DNA of 64,000 nt from Siphonodentalium dalli (lineage: Eukaryota; Mollusca; Scaphopoda; Gadilida; Siphonodentaliidae). Each line of letters opens with the position of its first letter. Positions within the stretch are counted from its first letter, which is position 1. Positions 43,291-54,711 of this stretch are shown piece by piece. A program made the translations under genes and the position numbers. The notes beneath the pieces were generated by a model. The model was given only the letters and a program-made list of their open reading frames with translations. It ran no database searches and had not been told where the DNA came from. The DNA lies in NCBI GenBank assembly GCA_032622095.1, contig CP136066.1, positions 181,758,716-181,822,715 of the forward strand. Direction: 5' to 3'.

Positions 43291-43601
43291 TACTGTGTCT
43301 TTAACCCTATATTCTAAATAGATTCTCCAATGTCAGTTAAAAAGTGTACAGTAGAATTATTTATTATTCTTTTTTGATGGATGTTAAGATGATAAAAGCT
43401 GACACTAGATAAATAAAAGTACAGAAGGATGCCTATAGTTATTGATGGAAATGTTTAGATAATAAGTTCAACAAACGAACTTATTATATGAACATGTCCT
43501 ATATGGGATAACTACTCATCAATGATGCTTTTGTATAGGATTAACCACGTGCGCAGTCTTTGATCCGCCAATACAACTTGACCGTGTTGTGATATTGCTT
43601 G

Positions 43602-44066
43602 ACGACCAATTCAATTCAATTATTTATTGTTCTAACCATAGTTTGGCATGAGAACCGTTCATGCAGCAGTGAAAGGATTTGTGTGCCCGCCCAAAGGGCG
43701 GCGCGAGGACGGTGATGGGCTCATCCGAAGATCGCCCTTACGCCCTGTCTTGAATATTCTTGTGTCCTGTATCTTCATCAGTCAGGCCGCAGGTCGGTGG
43801 AGAGGTCTTGGAATCTGGATGTGACAGCGTCGGGGGATTCTTGCTTCTTGTCTTCGTCTTCTTGATCTTTGCTTTGATCTCTGCCTTGATCTTTGCCTTG
43901 ATCTTTATTGGCTTGTTAAGGAGTGCGGGACGACCCAGCGTTGGTGCCGGTCGCGCTTCCTCGTTGGTTGTCCGCATTGGACTGCGGGCTGCTAAGAGGG
44001 TACGGGACGGCCCAGTGATTTCACTGAACTGCGTGTTCTCTTTAAGTTTTTGCCCGAGACGGCCCA
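43602..44066 (-). pseudogene. 3' part of a retroelement on the minus strand, split by a LINE
   Basis: The minus frame ends at 43738 after TGPSRTLLAARSPMRTTNEE, a lysine/isoleucine repeat (KIKAKIKAEIKAKIK) and SKTSPPTCGLTDEDTG. It is followed by a 3' region with AACAATAAATAATTGAATTG (43630-43605), a LINE-like tail. The same wording (GACGGCCCAGT / GGACGGTCC) resumes at 44670-44800 beyond the inserted LINE. The encoded protein is not recognised. Confidence 0.45.
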
Positions 44067-44519
44067 GTGTAACAATATTGATGAAATTCAGAACCAGAAA
44101 CCATAAGTTAGCGATAGAAACCGGATCGTGGAATAACATAAGTCACTCTCAGCGAGTATGTTCCCTATGTGAGCAAGGTATTGGTGATGAATACCATTTT
44201 GTTCTCACATGCGAAATTCTTAAAGAACTAAGAGAAAAATATATTGACAGATATTTCTATAACGACCCTACCATATCAAAGTTGATTAAGTTATTCAATA
44301 CACACGACGAAGAAACGGTTAATAATCTCGCGACATTTATTAAGAAAGGGACGGCGAAATTGTAACCACCTCAAACATTGATAATCTATAAATATGCAAA
44401 GACCGGGAGTGCATCAGTGGGTGGTCATAGTAAGCTGAATATATACATGTATATATGATGTTACATTCAATTACGTATTATTGCATTTATGTATTGTTAC
44501 TTTCATTATATATGTATGT

Positions 44520-44570
<51 letters not shown>

Positions 44571-44665
44571 ATGCCACTCACTTGATTATGTAATTCATGT
44601 ATACTCTTTTATCACAAATGTGAAGAGAGAGATGATATAGTTAATGATTAAAACTTGAAACTTGA
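44067..44665 (+). pseudogene. LINE reverse transcriptase C-terminal fragment (zf-RVT-like) with 3' tail
   Basis: The + frame to 44365 reads MKFRTRNHKLAIETGSWNN, then RVCSLCEQGIGDEYHFVLTC and LREKYIDRYFY. The CxxC...HxxxxC pattern is the zinc-binding C-terminus of CR1/jockey-type polymerases. The insertion ends in an ACTTGAAACTTGAAACT tail and interrupts GGCCCAGT of the flanking element. A (TA)n lies in the 3' UTR. Confidence 0.8.
44522..44568. repeat. (TA)n microsatellite
   Basis: Uninterrupted TA dinucleotides, inside the LINE 3' UTR. Confidence 0.97.
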
Positions 44666-45019
44666 AACTCCTACTGGGCTGTGGGATTTTTCTGATACAG
44701 AATACGGGACGGTCTAGCATGGCCTGCGTATCCTGAACACGGGACGGTCCAATAAGTCTACTAGACTGCGGGTCTTTTCAACCACAGAGAAGCCAGTGTA
44801 CTTTCCGCCAGATCGCGTAGGCGCTCTCTGATGGGTTCCACTTGAACCGTTCATGTTGAAAACAAATACAATTTATGCGTAAACAATAAACAGTCGATCA
44901 GCATTTCCATAAATATTGAATAACACCTACAGTCGCATAAAGTCATCACACCAGCTTCATCATTAATATTCCATTCTATATGTTCAGTTCGAGGACACCC
45001 GGGTGTTTTTTTTTATAGA

Positions 45020-45185
45020 GAATAATCACTTGACTGAACTGGTGGCGTGAAATAATTCATGAGAGGCAAGGGCGTTGTACAAACATGAGGCCGAATTGCG
45101 CTCGAGTGTTTAAAAAAAAAAAAGTCCCTGCGTCGAATGAATTATTTCACGTCACCAGCTCAATCAAGGGATTATTCTGTTTATT
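45020..45185. repeat. Palindrome of about 165 bp with a large loop
   Basis: GAGAATAATCACTTGA...GTGAAATAATTCAT is mirrored by ATGAATTATTTCAC...TCAAGGGATTATTCT. A loop of about 60 bp includes an A run. Confidence 0.85.
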
Positions 45186-45422
45186 CTATTCCACTGTAAA
45201 CATCTGATTTACCATACATCCGAATAATACTGCCATTATACCCATGACGCATAGACTGCATAACGCACTAGCTAAAGTAACACAATAAAACCAATGCCAG
45301 AAATGGTAACGCGCCCAAGATCATATATTATATACCCATGATTGTAATTATAGAATATATAATATATTGGTTTTGCGAATGACCAACTGAGAATTCCGTT
45401 AAAAATAACAACAACAACAACC

Positions 45423-45690
45423 AGCAGCCGACCACAACCCCCAGTGGGCTGCAGAACGAAACATGTTTATAAAAGTTGAAATATAAATCTTACAAATTAT
45501 CTTTTTCATTTCTTTTATTTGTAATTGGTATAGCTTATCATAAACCAAAATGCATCATTATTGACATAATGTTAAAGACAATAAACGAAATTGAAATTCC
45601 CCACTAAACCTTTTACTGGACTCGACCTGTCGCAGTTCGACTTTTAATCCTCACAATAATTCCCATTCTATAAATAAAACACCCAAAAAT
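45423..45690 (-). repeat. Repeat family C, copy 2
   Basis: Inverse of 1786-2065. AACCCCCAGTGGGCTGCAGA and AATTGGTATAGCTTATC are the clearest shared blocks. Confidence 0.65.
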
Positions 45691-46106
45691 TCCCATTATA
45701 TAAATAAAACACCCATGCGACCAGGCGAAACAGAATCTCTACTACGCGTAATAATTCACCAGAGAAATTATTGTTTACACTATTGAGCGAACAACTGACA
45801 CTGAACGAACTGTTTTTTTAGGCAGAGTAAAACCAATTTATTCACTAACCCTTCACGCTTTAATTGTATTAGGCAATTACCGAAGAGATATCAACGCATT
45901 TATTAACAATTTTGCCAGCCTTGGGAAGATTCGTAGAAGCGAGTTCTATGCAATGGAAATGCATGCATATTTCCTATGTAACGGTTTAACAGTACGGTTT
46001 AACAGTGTCTAAACACTCTTTATCAACGACACTGCGGATAACTATCACGCGATTAACCCTCACAATTCCAAGACGGTGGCAGTGGGAATGGAGAATGAAA
46101 TGCGAA

Positions 46107-46216
46107 GACACTTCACGTGAAATCTTACCCATAGATAGCAAGTTTGGTCGAAATCCGTCCGGCAGTTTTCCCGGCCATAGCTAACACACAAACAGACAGA
46201 AGTCCCAAAATATATA
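46107..46216 (+). repeat. 3' end of a family J element
   Basis: GTCCGGCAGTTTTCCCGGCC and ACACAAACAGACAGAAGTCC precede ATATATATTAG, directly joined to the start of the next element. Confidence 0.6.
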
Positions 46217-46845
46217 TTAGACTAGCCCGATGAGCCCGACGTTGTCCGGGCTATTCAAAAACCAAATTTCAAGTCGATAGCTCCACCCGTTTCCAAGATC
46301 TGGTCTGCCAATGCGCGAAGCTGACGTCGCACGGGCTCGGCGACCCGATAAAATTCGTATCCGGGGCAAGATACATTCACATACCAAACTTCAAGTCGAT
46401 AGCTCTACCCGTTTCCGAGATCTCGTCTGCGCATGCGCGAAGCTGGCGTCGCACGGGCTCGGCGACCCGATAAAATTCGTATCCGGGGCAAGATACATTC
46501 ACATACCAAATTTCAAGTCGATAGCTCCACCCGTTTCCGAGATTTCGTCTGCGCATGCGCGAAGCTGGCGTCGCACAGGCTCGGCGACCGGATAAAATTC
46601 GTATTCGGGGCAAGATACATTCACATACCAAATTTCAAGTCGATAGCTCCATCCGTTTCCGAGATCTCGTCTGCGCATGCGCTGCACGGGCGTCGCACGG
46701 GCTCGCCAATACGACAACGACCACCGCCTGGTCAAACTACACACACGTACCAAGTTTCGTCCCGATCGGTCGAGAATCGTAGATTTGTATTATATTAATG
46801 ACAAACAGACAGACAGAGGTCTTCAAAAATATATATGAGACTAGC
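46217..46845 (+). repeat. Family J element with five tandem 122-bp units
   Basis: Starts ACTAGCCCGATGAGCCCGAC. Units start at 46261, 46383, 46505, 46627 and 46749 (each ACCAAATTTCAAGTCGATAG or close). It ends in ACAAACAGACAGACAGAGG and ATATATATGAGACTAGCC. Each unit holds CGCATGCGCGAAGCTGGCGT. The 122-bp period shifts frame each time, so the Arg-rich frames are not a repeat protein. Confidence 0.85.
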
Positions 46846-47115
46846 CGATGAGCCCGACGTTGTCCGGGCTATTCAAAAACCAAATTTCAAGTCGATAGCT
46901 CTACCCAGCCCGACGTTGTCCGGGCTATTCAAAAACCAAATTTCAAGTCGATAGCTCCACCCGTTTCCGAGATCTCGTCTGAGCATGCGCGAAGCTGGCG
47001 TCGCACGGGCTCGGCGACCCGATAAAATTCGTATCCGGGGCAAGATACATTCAAATACCAAATTTCAAGTCGATAGCTCCACCCGTTTCCGAGATCTGGT
47101 CTGCGCATGTGGGCC
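46843..47115 (+). repeat. Second family J element, truncated
   Basis: Begins ACTAGCCGATGAGCCCGACG immediately after the first, has its 5' 60 bp duplicated (46863-46940), and carries two 122-bp units before breaking off at TGCGCATGTGGG. Confidence 0.75.
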
Positions 47116-47123
47116 AATAAGAA

Positions 47124-47366
47124 AAGGTGGCAATGCAGCTGCGATAATGTATCTGGAATAAACAAAGCGATCTATACAAGGATCAAAAACAAGAACAAGG
47201 CTGATTATAACGAACTTTGGAGGACTCATTATGCGAATATGCAGCGGGCGACATGGCTGGCAATGGCATACTAATTATGACAACCAATTGTCACCAAACT
47301 CCACCATAATAAATTGTCACACCTACTATGCCATCGCTACTGTGATACGTGTGTCCGCAGCCATTG
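47124..47366. repeat. Family I copy 2 (47124-47276) plus family H copy 3 (47276-47366)
   Basis: GGCTGATTATAACGAAC matches 17320, and GTCACACCTACTATGCCATC matches 20850. H directly follows I. Confidence 0.65.
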
Positions 47367-47840
47367 ATGAGTAGTTCCCTTAGGAAATATGCAGATAAGT
47401 TTGATAAGATATGCCGTTTGTTGAACTTATTATCTGAACGTTTCCCACCATTAAATAGGAATCCTTCTGCACTCGTGAAATTTATTCGCCATGCAGTCTG
47501 TGGTCTGCTTACATTCCCTGAACATCGCTTCTGATGAATAATAGACCAATAATAATATACCTTTATAACTGATGTGAGAATCCATTTATTACAAAAAGGT
47601 TAAACCATACCCTGGTGAAGTGATCCTACTAATATGATGTTGGTGGATCCCGCTGAATTGCTAAGCTGCTGGTGGATCCCGCTGAATTGCTAAGCTGCTG
47701 GTGGATCCTGCTAATATGCTATGATACTGGTGATCCTGTTGAATTGCTAAGCTGCTGGTGGTTCCTGCTAATATGCTATGATGGTGGATCCTGCTAATAT
47801 GCTATGATACTGGTGATCCTGCTGAATTGCTATGATACTG

Positions 47841-48884
47841 GTGGTTCTTGCTAATATGCAATGATTGTGGTTCCTGCTAATATGCAATGATACTGGTGAT
47901 CCTGCTAATATGCTATGATGGTGGTTCCTGCTAATATGCTATGATGGTGGTTCCTGCTAATATGCTATGATACTGGTGGTTCCTGCTAATATGCAATGAT
48001 ACTGGTGATCCTGCTAATATGCTATGATACCGGTGGATCCTGCTAATATGCTATGATACTGGTCATCCTGCTAATATGCTATGATACCGGTGGATCCTGC
48101 CAATATGCTATGAAACTGGTGATCCTGCTAATATGCTATGATACTGGTGATCCTGTTGAATTGCTAAGCTGCTGGTGGTTCCTGCTAATATGCTATGATG
48201 GTGGATCCTGCTAATATGCTATGATACTGGTGATCCTGTTGAATTGCTAAGCTGCTGGTGGTTCCTGCTAATATGCTATGATGGTGGATCCTGCTAATAT
48301 GCTATGATACTGGTGATCCTGTTGAATTGCTAAGCCGCTGGTTGTTCCTGCTGATATGATATGATACTGGTGATCCTGCTAATATGCTATGATACCGGTG
48401 GATCCTGCTAATATGCTATGATACTGGTGATCCTGTTGAATTGCTAAGCCGCTGGTTGTTCCTGCTGATATGATATGATACTGGTGATCCTGCTAATATG
48501 CTATGATACCGGTGGATCCTGCTAATATGCTATGATACTGGTGATCCTGTTGAATTGCTAAGCCGCTGGTTGTTCCTGCTGATATGCTATGATACCGGTG
48601 GATCCTGCTAATATGCTATGATACTGGTGGATCCTGTTGAATTGCTAAGCCGCTGGTTGTTCCTGCTGATATGATATGATACTGGTGATCCTGCTAATAT
48701 GCTATGATACCGGTGGATCCTGCTAATATGCTATGATACTGGTGGTTCCTGTTGAATTGCTAAGCTGCTGGTGGATCCTGCTAATATGCTATGATACTGG
48801 TGGATCCTGCTAATATGCAATGATACTGGTGATCCTGCTAATATGCTATGATACTGGTGATCCTGCTAATATGCTATGATACTG
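47841..48884 (+). repeat. Higher-order repeat, copy 1 (1044 bp)
   Basis: The order of unit variants in this block is repeated base for base, as far as I could check at several points, in 48885-49928. Both begin GTGGTTCTTGCTAATATGCA. Confidence 0.88.
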
Positions 48885-49928
48885 GTGGTTCTTGCTAATA
48901 TGCAATGATTGTGGTTCCTGCTAATATGCAATGATACTGGTGATCCTGCTAATATGCTATGATGGTGGTTCCTGCTAATATGCTATGATGGTGGTTCCTG
49001 CTAATATGCTATGATACTGGTGGTTCCTGCTAATATGCAATGATACTGGTGATCCTGCTAATATGCTATGATACCGGTGGATCCTGCTAATATGCTATGA
49101 TACTGGTCATCCTGCTAATATGCTATGATACCGGTGGATCCTGCCAATATGCTATGAAACTGGTGATCCTGCTAATATGCTATGATACTGGTGATCCTGT
49201 TGAATTGCTAAGCTGCTGGTGGTTCCTGCTAATATGCTATGATGGTGGATCCTGCTAATATGCTATGATACTGGTGATCCTGTTGAATTGCTAAGCTGCT
49301 GGTGGTTCCTGCTAATATGCTATGATGGTGGATCCTGCTAATATGCTATGATACTGGTGATCCTGTTGAATTGCTAAGCCGCTGGTTGTTCCTGCTGATA
49401 TGATATGATACTGGTGATCCTGCTAATATGCTATGATACCGGTGGATCCTGCTAATATGCTATGATACTGGTGATCCTGTTGAATTGCTAAGCCGCTGGT
49501 TGTTCCTGCTGATATGATATGATACTGGTGATCCTGCTAATATGCTATGATACCGGTGGATCCTGCTAATATGCTATGATACTGGTGATCCTGTTGAATT
49601 GCTAAGCCGCTGGTTGTTCCTGCTGATATGCTATGATACCGGTGGATCCTGCTAATATGCTATGATACTGGTGGATCCTGTTGAATTGCTAAGCCGCTGG
49701 TTGTTCCTGCTGATATGATATGATACTGGTGATCCTGCTAATATGCTATGATACCGGTGGATCCTGCTAATATGCTATGATACTGGTGGTTCCTGTTGAA
49801 TTGCTAAGCTGCTGGTGGATCCTGCTAATATGCTATGATACTGGTGGATCCTGCTAATATGCAATGATACTGGTGATCCTGCTAATATGCTATGATACTG
49901 GTGATCCTGCTAATATGCTATGATACTG
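48885..49928 (+). repeat. Higher-order repeat, copy 2 (1044 bp)
   Basis: Immediate tandem copy of 47841-48884. The positions of the rare GTTGTTCCTGCTGATATG and CTATGAAACTGG variants agree at the 1044-bp offset. Confidence 0.88.
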
Positions 49929-52344
49929 GTGATCCTGCTAATATGCTATGATACCGGTGGATCCTGCTGATATGCTATGATACTGGTGGATCCTGCTAAT
50001 ATGCAATGATACTGGTGATCCTGCTAATATGCTATGATACTGGTGATCCTGCTAATATGCTATGATACTGGTGATCCTGCTAATATGCTATGATACTGGT
50101 GATCCTGCTAATATGCTATGATACCGGTGGATCCTGCTGATATGCTATGATACTGGTGGATCCTGCTAATATGCAATGATACTGGTGATCCTGCTAATAT
50201 GCTATGATACTGGTGATCCTGCTAATATGCTATGATACTGGTGATCCTGCTAATATGCTATGATACCGGTGGATCCTGCTGATATGCTATGATACTGGTG
50301 GATCCTGCTAATATGCTATGATACTGGTGGATCCTGTTGAATTGCTAAGCCGCTGGTTGTTCCTGCTAATATGCTATGATACTGGCGGATCCTGCTAATA
50401 TGCTATGATACTGGCGGATCCTGCTAATATGCTATGATACTGGTGGATCCTGCTAATATGCTATGATACTGGTGATCCTGTCGAATTGCTAAGCTGCTGG
50501 TGGATCCTGCTAATATGCTATGATACTGGTGATCCTGCTAATATGCTATGATACCGGTGGATCCTGCTAATATGCAATGATACTGGTGATCCTGCTAATA
50601 TGATATGATACCGGTGGATCCTGCTAATATGCTATGATACCGGTGGATCCTGCTAATATGCTATGATACTGGTGATCCTGCTAATATGCTATGATACCGG
50701 TGGATCCTGCTAATATGCTATGATACTGGTGATCCTGCTAATATGCTATGATACCGGTGGATCCTGCTAATATGCTATGATACCGGTGGATCCTGCTAAT
50801 ATGCTATGATACTGGCGGATCCTGCTAATATGCTATGATACTGGTGGATCCTGCTAATATGCAATGATACTGGTGGATCCTGCTAATATGCTATGATACT
50901 GGTGATCCTGCTAATATGCTATGATACTGGTGATCCTGTTGAATTGCTAAGCTGCTGGTGGATCCTGCTAATATGCTATGATACTGGTGGATCCTGCTAA
51001 TATGCTATGATACCGGTGGATCCTGCTAATATGCTATGATACTGGTCATCCTGCTAATATGCTATGATACTGGTCATCCTGCTAATATGCTATGATACTG
51101 GTGGATCCTGCTAATATGCTATGATACTGGTCATCCTGCTAATATGCTATGATACTGGTCATCCTGCTAATATGCTATGATACTGGTGGATCCTGCTAAT
51201 ATGCTATGATACTGGTGATCCTGCTAATATGATATGATACTGGTGATCCTGTTGAATTGCTAAGCTGCTGGTGGATCCTGCTAATATGCTATGATACTGG
51301 TGATCCTGCTAATATGCTATGATACTGGTGGATCCTGCTAATATGCAATGATACTGGTGATCCTGCTAATATGCTATGATACTGGTGATCCTGCTAATAT
51401 GCAATGATACTGGTGATCCTGCTAATATGCAATGATACTGGTGATCCTGCTAATATGCTATGATACTGGTGGATCCTGCTAATATGCTATGATACTGGTG
51501 ATCCTGCTAATATGCAATGATACTGGTGATCCTGCTAATATGCAATGATACTGGTGATCCTGCTAATATGCAATGATACTGGTGATCCTGCTAATATGCT
51601 ATGATACTGGTGATCCTGCTAATATGCAATGATACTGGTGATCCTGCTAATATGCAATGATACTGGTGATCCTGCTAATATGCTATGATACTGGTGATCC
51701 TGCTAATATGCTATGATACTGGTGGATCCTGCTAATATGCAATGATACTGGTGATCCTGCTAATATGCTATGATACTGGTGATCCTGCTAATATGCAATG
51801 ATACTGGTGATCCTGCTAATATGCAATGATACTGGTGATCCTGCTAATATGCTATGATACTGGTGATCCTGCTAATATGCTATGATACTGGTGGTCCTGC
51901 TAATATGTTATGATACTGGTGGTCCTGCTAATATGCTATGATACTGGTGATCCTGTTGAATTGCTATGATGCGGGTAGGACAAACTCATGCCTTTACAAA
52001 ACAGTACCATTATTTTTGCTAAAGTTGTCATGTTCGCGGTGTTTGACTAATCCGCGAGTTTTGAAAGAAACCAGTGTGTTTATGAAACATTTAAGAACAT
52101 ATATATTTTTGAAAAAATATAATAATTCCTGCGCTGGAGTTTCTAAAACGACGCGAATAACCATTTTGATAATAGTCGATCTTCAACAACTAATACATCC
52201 AGTATTAAAAATATGTCGCAATAAATATGTTTTTGAATGTTTGATAAGCATACTGGCTTTTCCTGGATATGTTCAGATTATCGGAACACCGCGAAAAAGA
52301 CAAATAAGAAAAACTGTAAATACTATATGTTAACAACATCAGTT

Positions 52345-52410
52345 TGCCATAACATCATCATAGCAATTCAACAAGACCCAACCGCATCATAGCACATTAG
52401 CAGGACCACT
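52345..52410 (-). repeat. Inverted minisatellite units beyond the array
   Basis: Reverse-complement units (ATAGCAATTCAACAAG and ATAGCACATTAGCAGGACCA) face the end of the main array across about 370 bp of unrelated sequence. The array and this block therefore form a long inverted repeat around 51975-52344. Confidence 0.8.
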
Positions 52411-52590
52411 TGACCTGGGGTAATACTGACGTCAGCACATCACACATGCAGGTTGGACCATATATAGAGCATGCGTGATTGGTTCGAATAACTGCGCCAT
52501 TACCCATATTGTAAAGAGCCCGTTCTACCCGTGAAATGCTTAAAATATTTTTTAATGTACCATCGCGTGATCGATATCTCTTCTTCTTGG
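52390..52590 (+). promoter_or_regulatory. Promoter-like block, copy 1 (orphan)
   Basis: Matches 52926-53118 almost base for base, including ATACTGACGTCAGCACATCA (a TGACGTCA CRE/ATF-type site), CATATATAGAGCATGCG (TATA-like) and GATTGGTTCGAATAACTG (inverted CCAAT). Sequence downstream diverges after GATATCTC and no exon is recognised there. Confidence 0.5.
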
Positions 52591-52872
52591 AAACTCTAGC
52601 ATATGCGAAGAGTCAAAACATATCCACAGTTCCGTGAACCTTATTATTGATGCTGCTGTCTTTCTGTTCCACTCTTGCAACATTGCGAAGGGTGTTTGTA
52701 ACTACTAGCTTCCATGAATATGCTAAAAACTGTCAGTTGTCCAACACGCACAAAATAAAACTTGTGATTGTGGACGCATCTTTCTTTCTATTGTATATAT
52801 GTATTATTAATGTTTGTGTGTGTATTCTTCCTTTATACTGTTTGTATAATCTCTCCATACAGGAGGCAATAA

Positions 52873-52874
<2 letters not shown>

Positions 52875-52926
<52 letters not shown>
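52875..52926. repeat. (AT)n microsatellite
   Basis: About 26 AT units, ending exactly where the second promoter-like block begins. Confidence 0.97.
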
Positions 52927-52928
<2 letters not shown>

Positions 52929-53118
52929 CATAGCACATTAGCAGGACCACTTGACCAGGGGTAATACTGACGTCAGCACATCACACAGGTTGGACCATAT
53001 ATAGAGCATGCGTGATTGGTTCGAATAACTGCGCCATTACCCGTATTGTAAAGAGCCCGTTCTACCCGTGAAATGCTTAAAATATTTTTTAATGTACCAT
53101 CGCGTGATCGATATCTCA
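52926..53118 (+). promoter_or_regulatory. Promoter-like block, copy 2, upstream of the lectin-like gene
   Basis: Contains the CRE-like TGACGTCA near 52970, an ATATATAG TATA-like motif near 53001 and an inverted CCAAT. The candidate start codon is at 53187, which would leave a 5' UTR of roughly 160 nt if the TATA-like motif is used. Function is inference from motif spacing. Confidence 0.5.
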
Positions 53119-53186
53119 CAAACCGTTCTGTCACCTGATGGAATAATTGCTTCGTCAGAGCTTGCTCATACGCGGACGGGAGAGCA

Positions 53187-53229
53187 ATGGCTATGACGTA
53201 CATATGTTTTGCTATCTTCCTTTCGGAAG
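53187..53229 (+). CDS. First coding exon of a secreted lectin-like gene
   Basis: ATG GCT ATG opens MAMTYICFAIFLSE, ending at GGAAG/GTAAGT (phase 1). The hydrophobic run looks like the start of a signal peptide. Joined to the exon at 63644 the junction codon is Val and the leader continues LHIVGGGYLYVK. It lies just downstream of the duplicated promoter-like block. A second ATG in frame (53193) is an alternative start. The Glu in the hydrophobic core is unusual, and an additional exon in the 10.4-kb intron cannot be excluded. Confidence 0.5.
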
Positions 53230-54265
53230 GTAAGTATCTAATAATTGGAACATGCAGTTATAAAGACCGGTTAAAGGCTAGGCGCATGCTTTGCCAAAAC
53301 TATTTATAACAAAAATGGAATTTCTCAAAATCGGTCTGGAATTTCTTTTGATATTTTGTTACATGTGATTGATTTGAAACAAAATTTAAGACCCACCATT
53401 CAGTTGGAAATTATAAGGATATCATATATATTTTTAAGACATGAATATCCTTTAAAAGTTTACAGTTTTGTTAAATGTTTATATATGTTATAAGGATTGG
53501 AATAAAATATGTTACACTAAAAGTTTACTGTTTGCATGTACCAAGAACTAATGTAAAATATAACTTGTTCTGGAGTGCAGTCTATATAATTCCATGCTAT
53601 CATATTCTGAAGATCATGAGAGGGAACTGACTAATTGTTTTTTATTCAAGAAATTTAATAATTATTTCCGATTAGACAGACAACCAACCATAATTAATGT
53701 TCTCTATTCGAGTGTTTTCATGTCATACCTGTTAATCAACGAAAAATTCGGCCATAAGTCCATAACAAAATCACAGCTTACCACCAAAGCTCTGAATCGT
53801 ATATATACATAGTTTCCAGCTGATCGCATCTAGTGGACCAGATGCTTTAAAACATTTTTGTTCATACGGCTGAACTATTTGTGGCTGCGTTATGTTTCAA
53901 TGTAATATATGGTGGTATGATGATATATTATTAATTAAAACATAATCCAACTCAACATTATAACACAAATGAAGCTCCCTCTCATAGAGCCAAGACAACA
54001 CGCTGTTTGTTTGTGTGGTGATTTGCATGTTTTGTGACATCATTAATTATTCTAGCAGTTCTTGGTACCTAAAAAGACAAAAAGACTATTAAAGTTGTAA
54101 CTTCTCAAATGTTTTAAAATCCATCGTTTTTGGTATTCTCTTAATAACTGTTCTATATGCAATGAAGATGATGGTATGTGAAATTTAAGACTTTTCGCTG
54201 AACAGATCGAGAGGAATTCTTTGTTGAAAGTCTCTTACAGTTCTCGCCTGGAATATGGATATATA
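53230..54265. other. Intron sequence; nothing recognised
   Basis: AT-rich, with two near copies of AAAAGTTTAC words but no exon. Confidence 0.35.
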
Positions 54266-54612
54266 TGCAACACGTGCGTCTAGGCCTTAATATTATAACA
54301 GGCATATGATCCCGCCACTTCTAAATGCATACACGACGTGCGTCTAGGCCTTAACTTAAGTCAGATGAGAACAGGCATATGACCCCACGACTTCTAAATT
54401 TATATACGTGTGTCTAGGCCTTAATATAAGTCAGATTAGAACAGGCATGTGACCACACCACTTATAAATGTATATAAAACGTGCATATAAGGAAGATTAG
54501 AACAGGCATATGACCCCACCACTTCTATATGTATATACAACGTGCGTCTAGGACGTATGCATGTATGTCAAATTAGAACAGTAATATGACCCCACCACTT
54601 CTAGATTCTAGA
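54266..54612 (+). repeat. Tandem repeat, about 70-bp unit, 5 copies
   Basis: Units share CGTGCGTCTAGGCCTTAA, AGAACAGGCATATGACCCC and CCACTTCTAAAT with progressive divergence. Confidence 0.88.
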
Positions 54613-54711
54613 TAACAAGCTAGCAGCAATATTTAATAGTCGCAACAGAAAATTACCAAGAATCTCTGAATCTTTATCAAAAATGTCATTGGTATCTTTC
54701 GGAACTCGTGT

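Larger units (their letters stand above)
47612..51974 (+). repeat. Minisatellite array, 28/29-bp unit, about 4.36 kb
   Basis: The basic unit is CTGGTGATCC + TGCTAATATG + CTATGATA (28 bp), or 29 bp with GGATCC. Variants carry TGTTGAATTGCTAAG or lack ATACTG. Units alternate in ordered patterns, and GGATCC or TGATCC recurs in almost every unit. Variation is low toward the right end, where near-identical units follow each other. Stops in every frame on both strands show it is non-coding. Confidence 0.98.

Noticed and set aside
46311-46798. Arg-rich repeat protein (MREAGVARARRPDK...)
   Set aside because: It is the translation of a 122-bp tandem repeat inside an interspersed element, and frames change between units.
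47612-51974. CRISPR-like array
   Set aside because: Repeat units follow one another directly with no unique spacers, and the sequence is eukaryotic. It is a minisatellite.
51938-52333. 131-residue frame after the minisatellite as a gene
   Set aside because: It starts inside the last minisatellite unit, has no recognisable domain, and lies between inverted minisatellite units. Left as chance.
52470-52500. tRNA B-box-like GGTTCGAATAACT
   Set aside because: No matching A box, acceptor stem or anticodon arm could be found around it.
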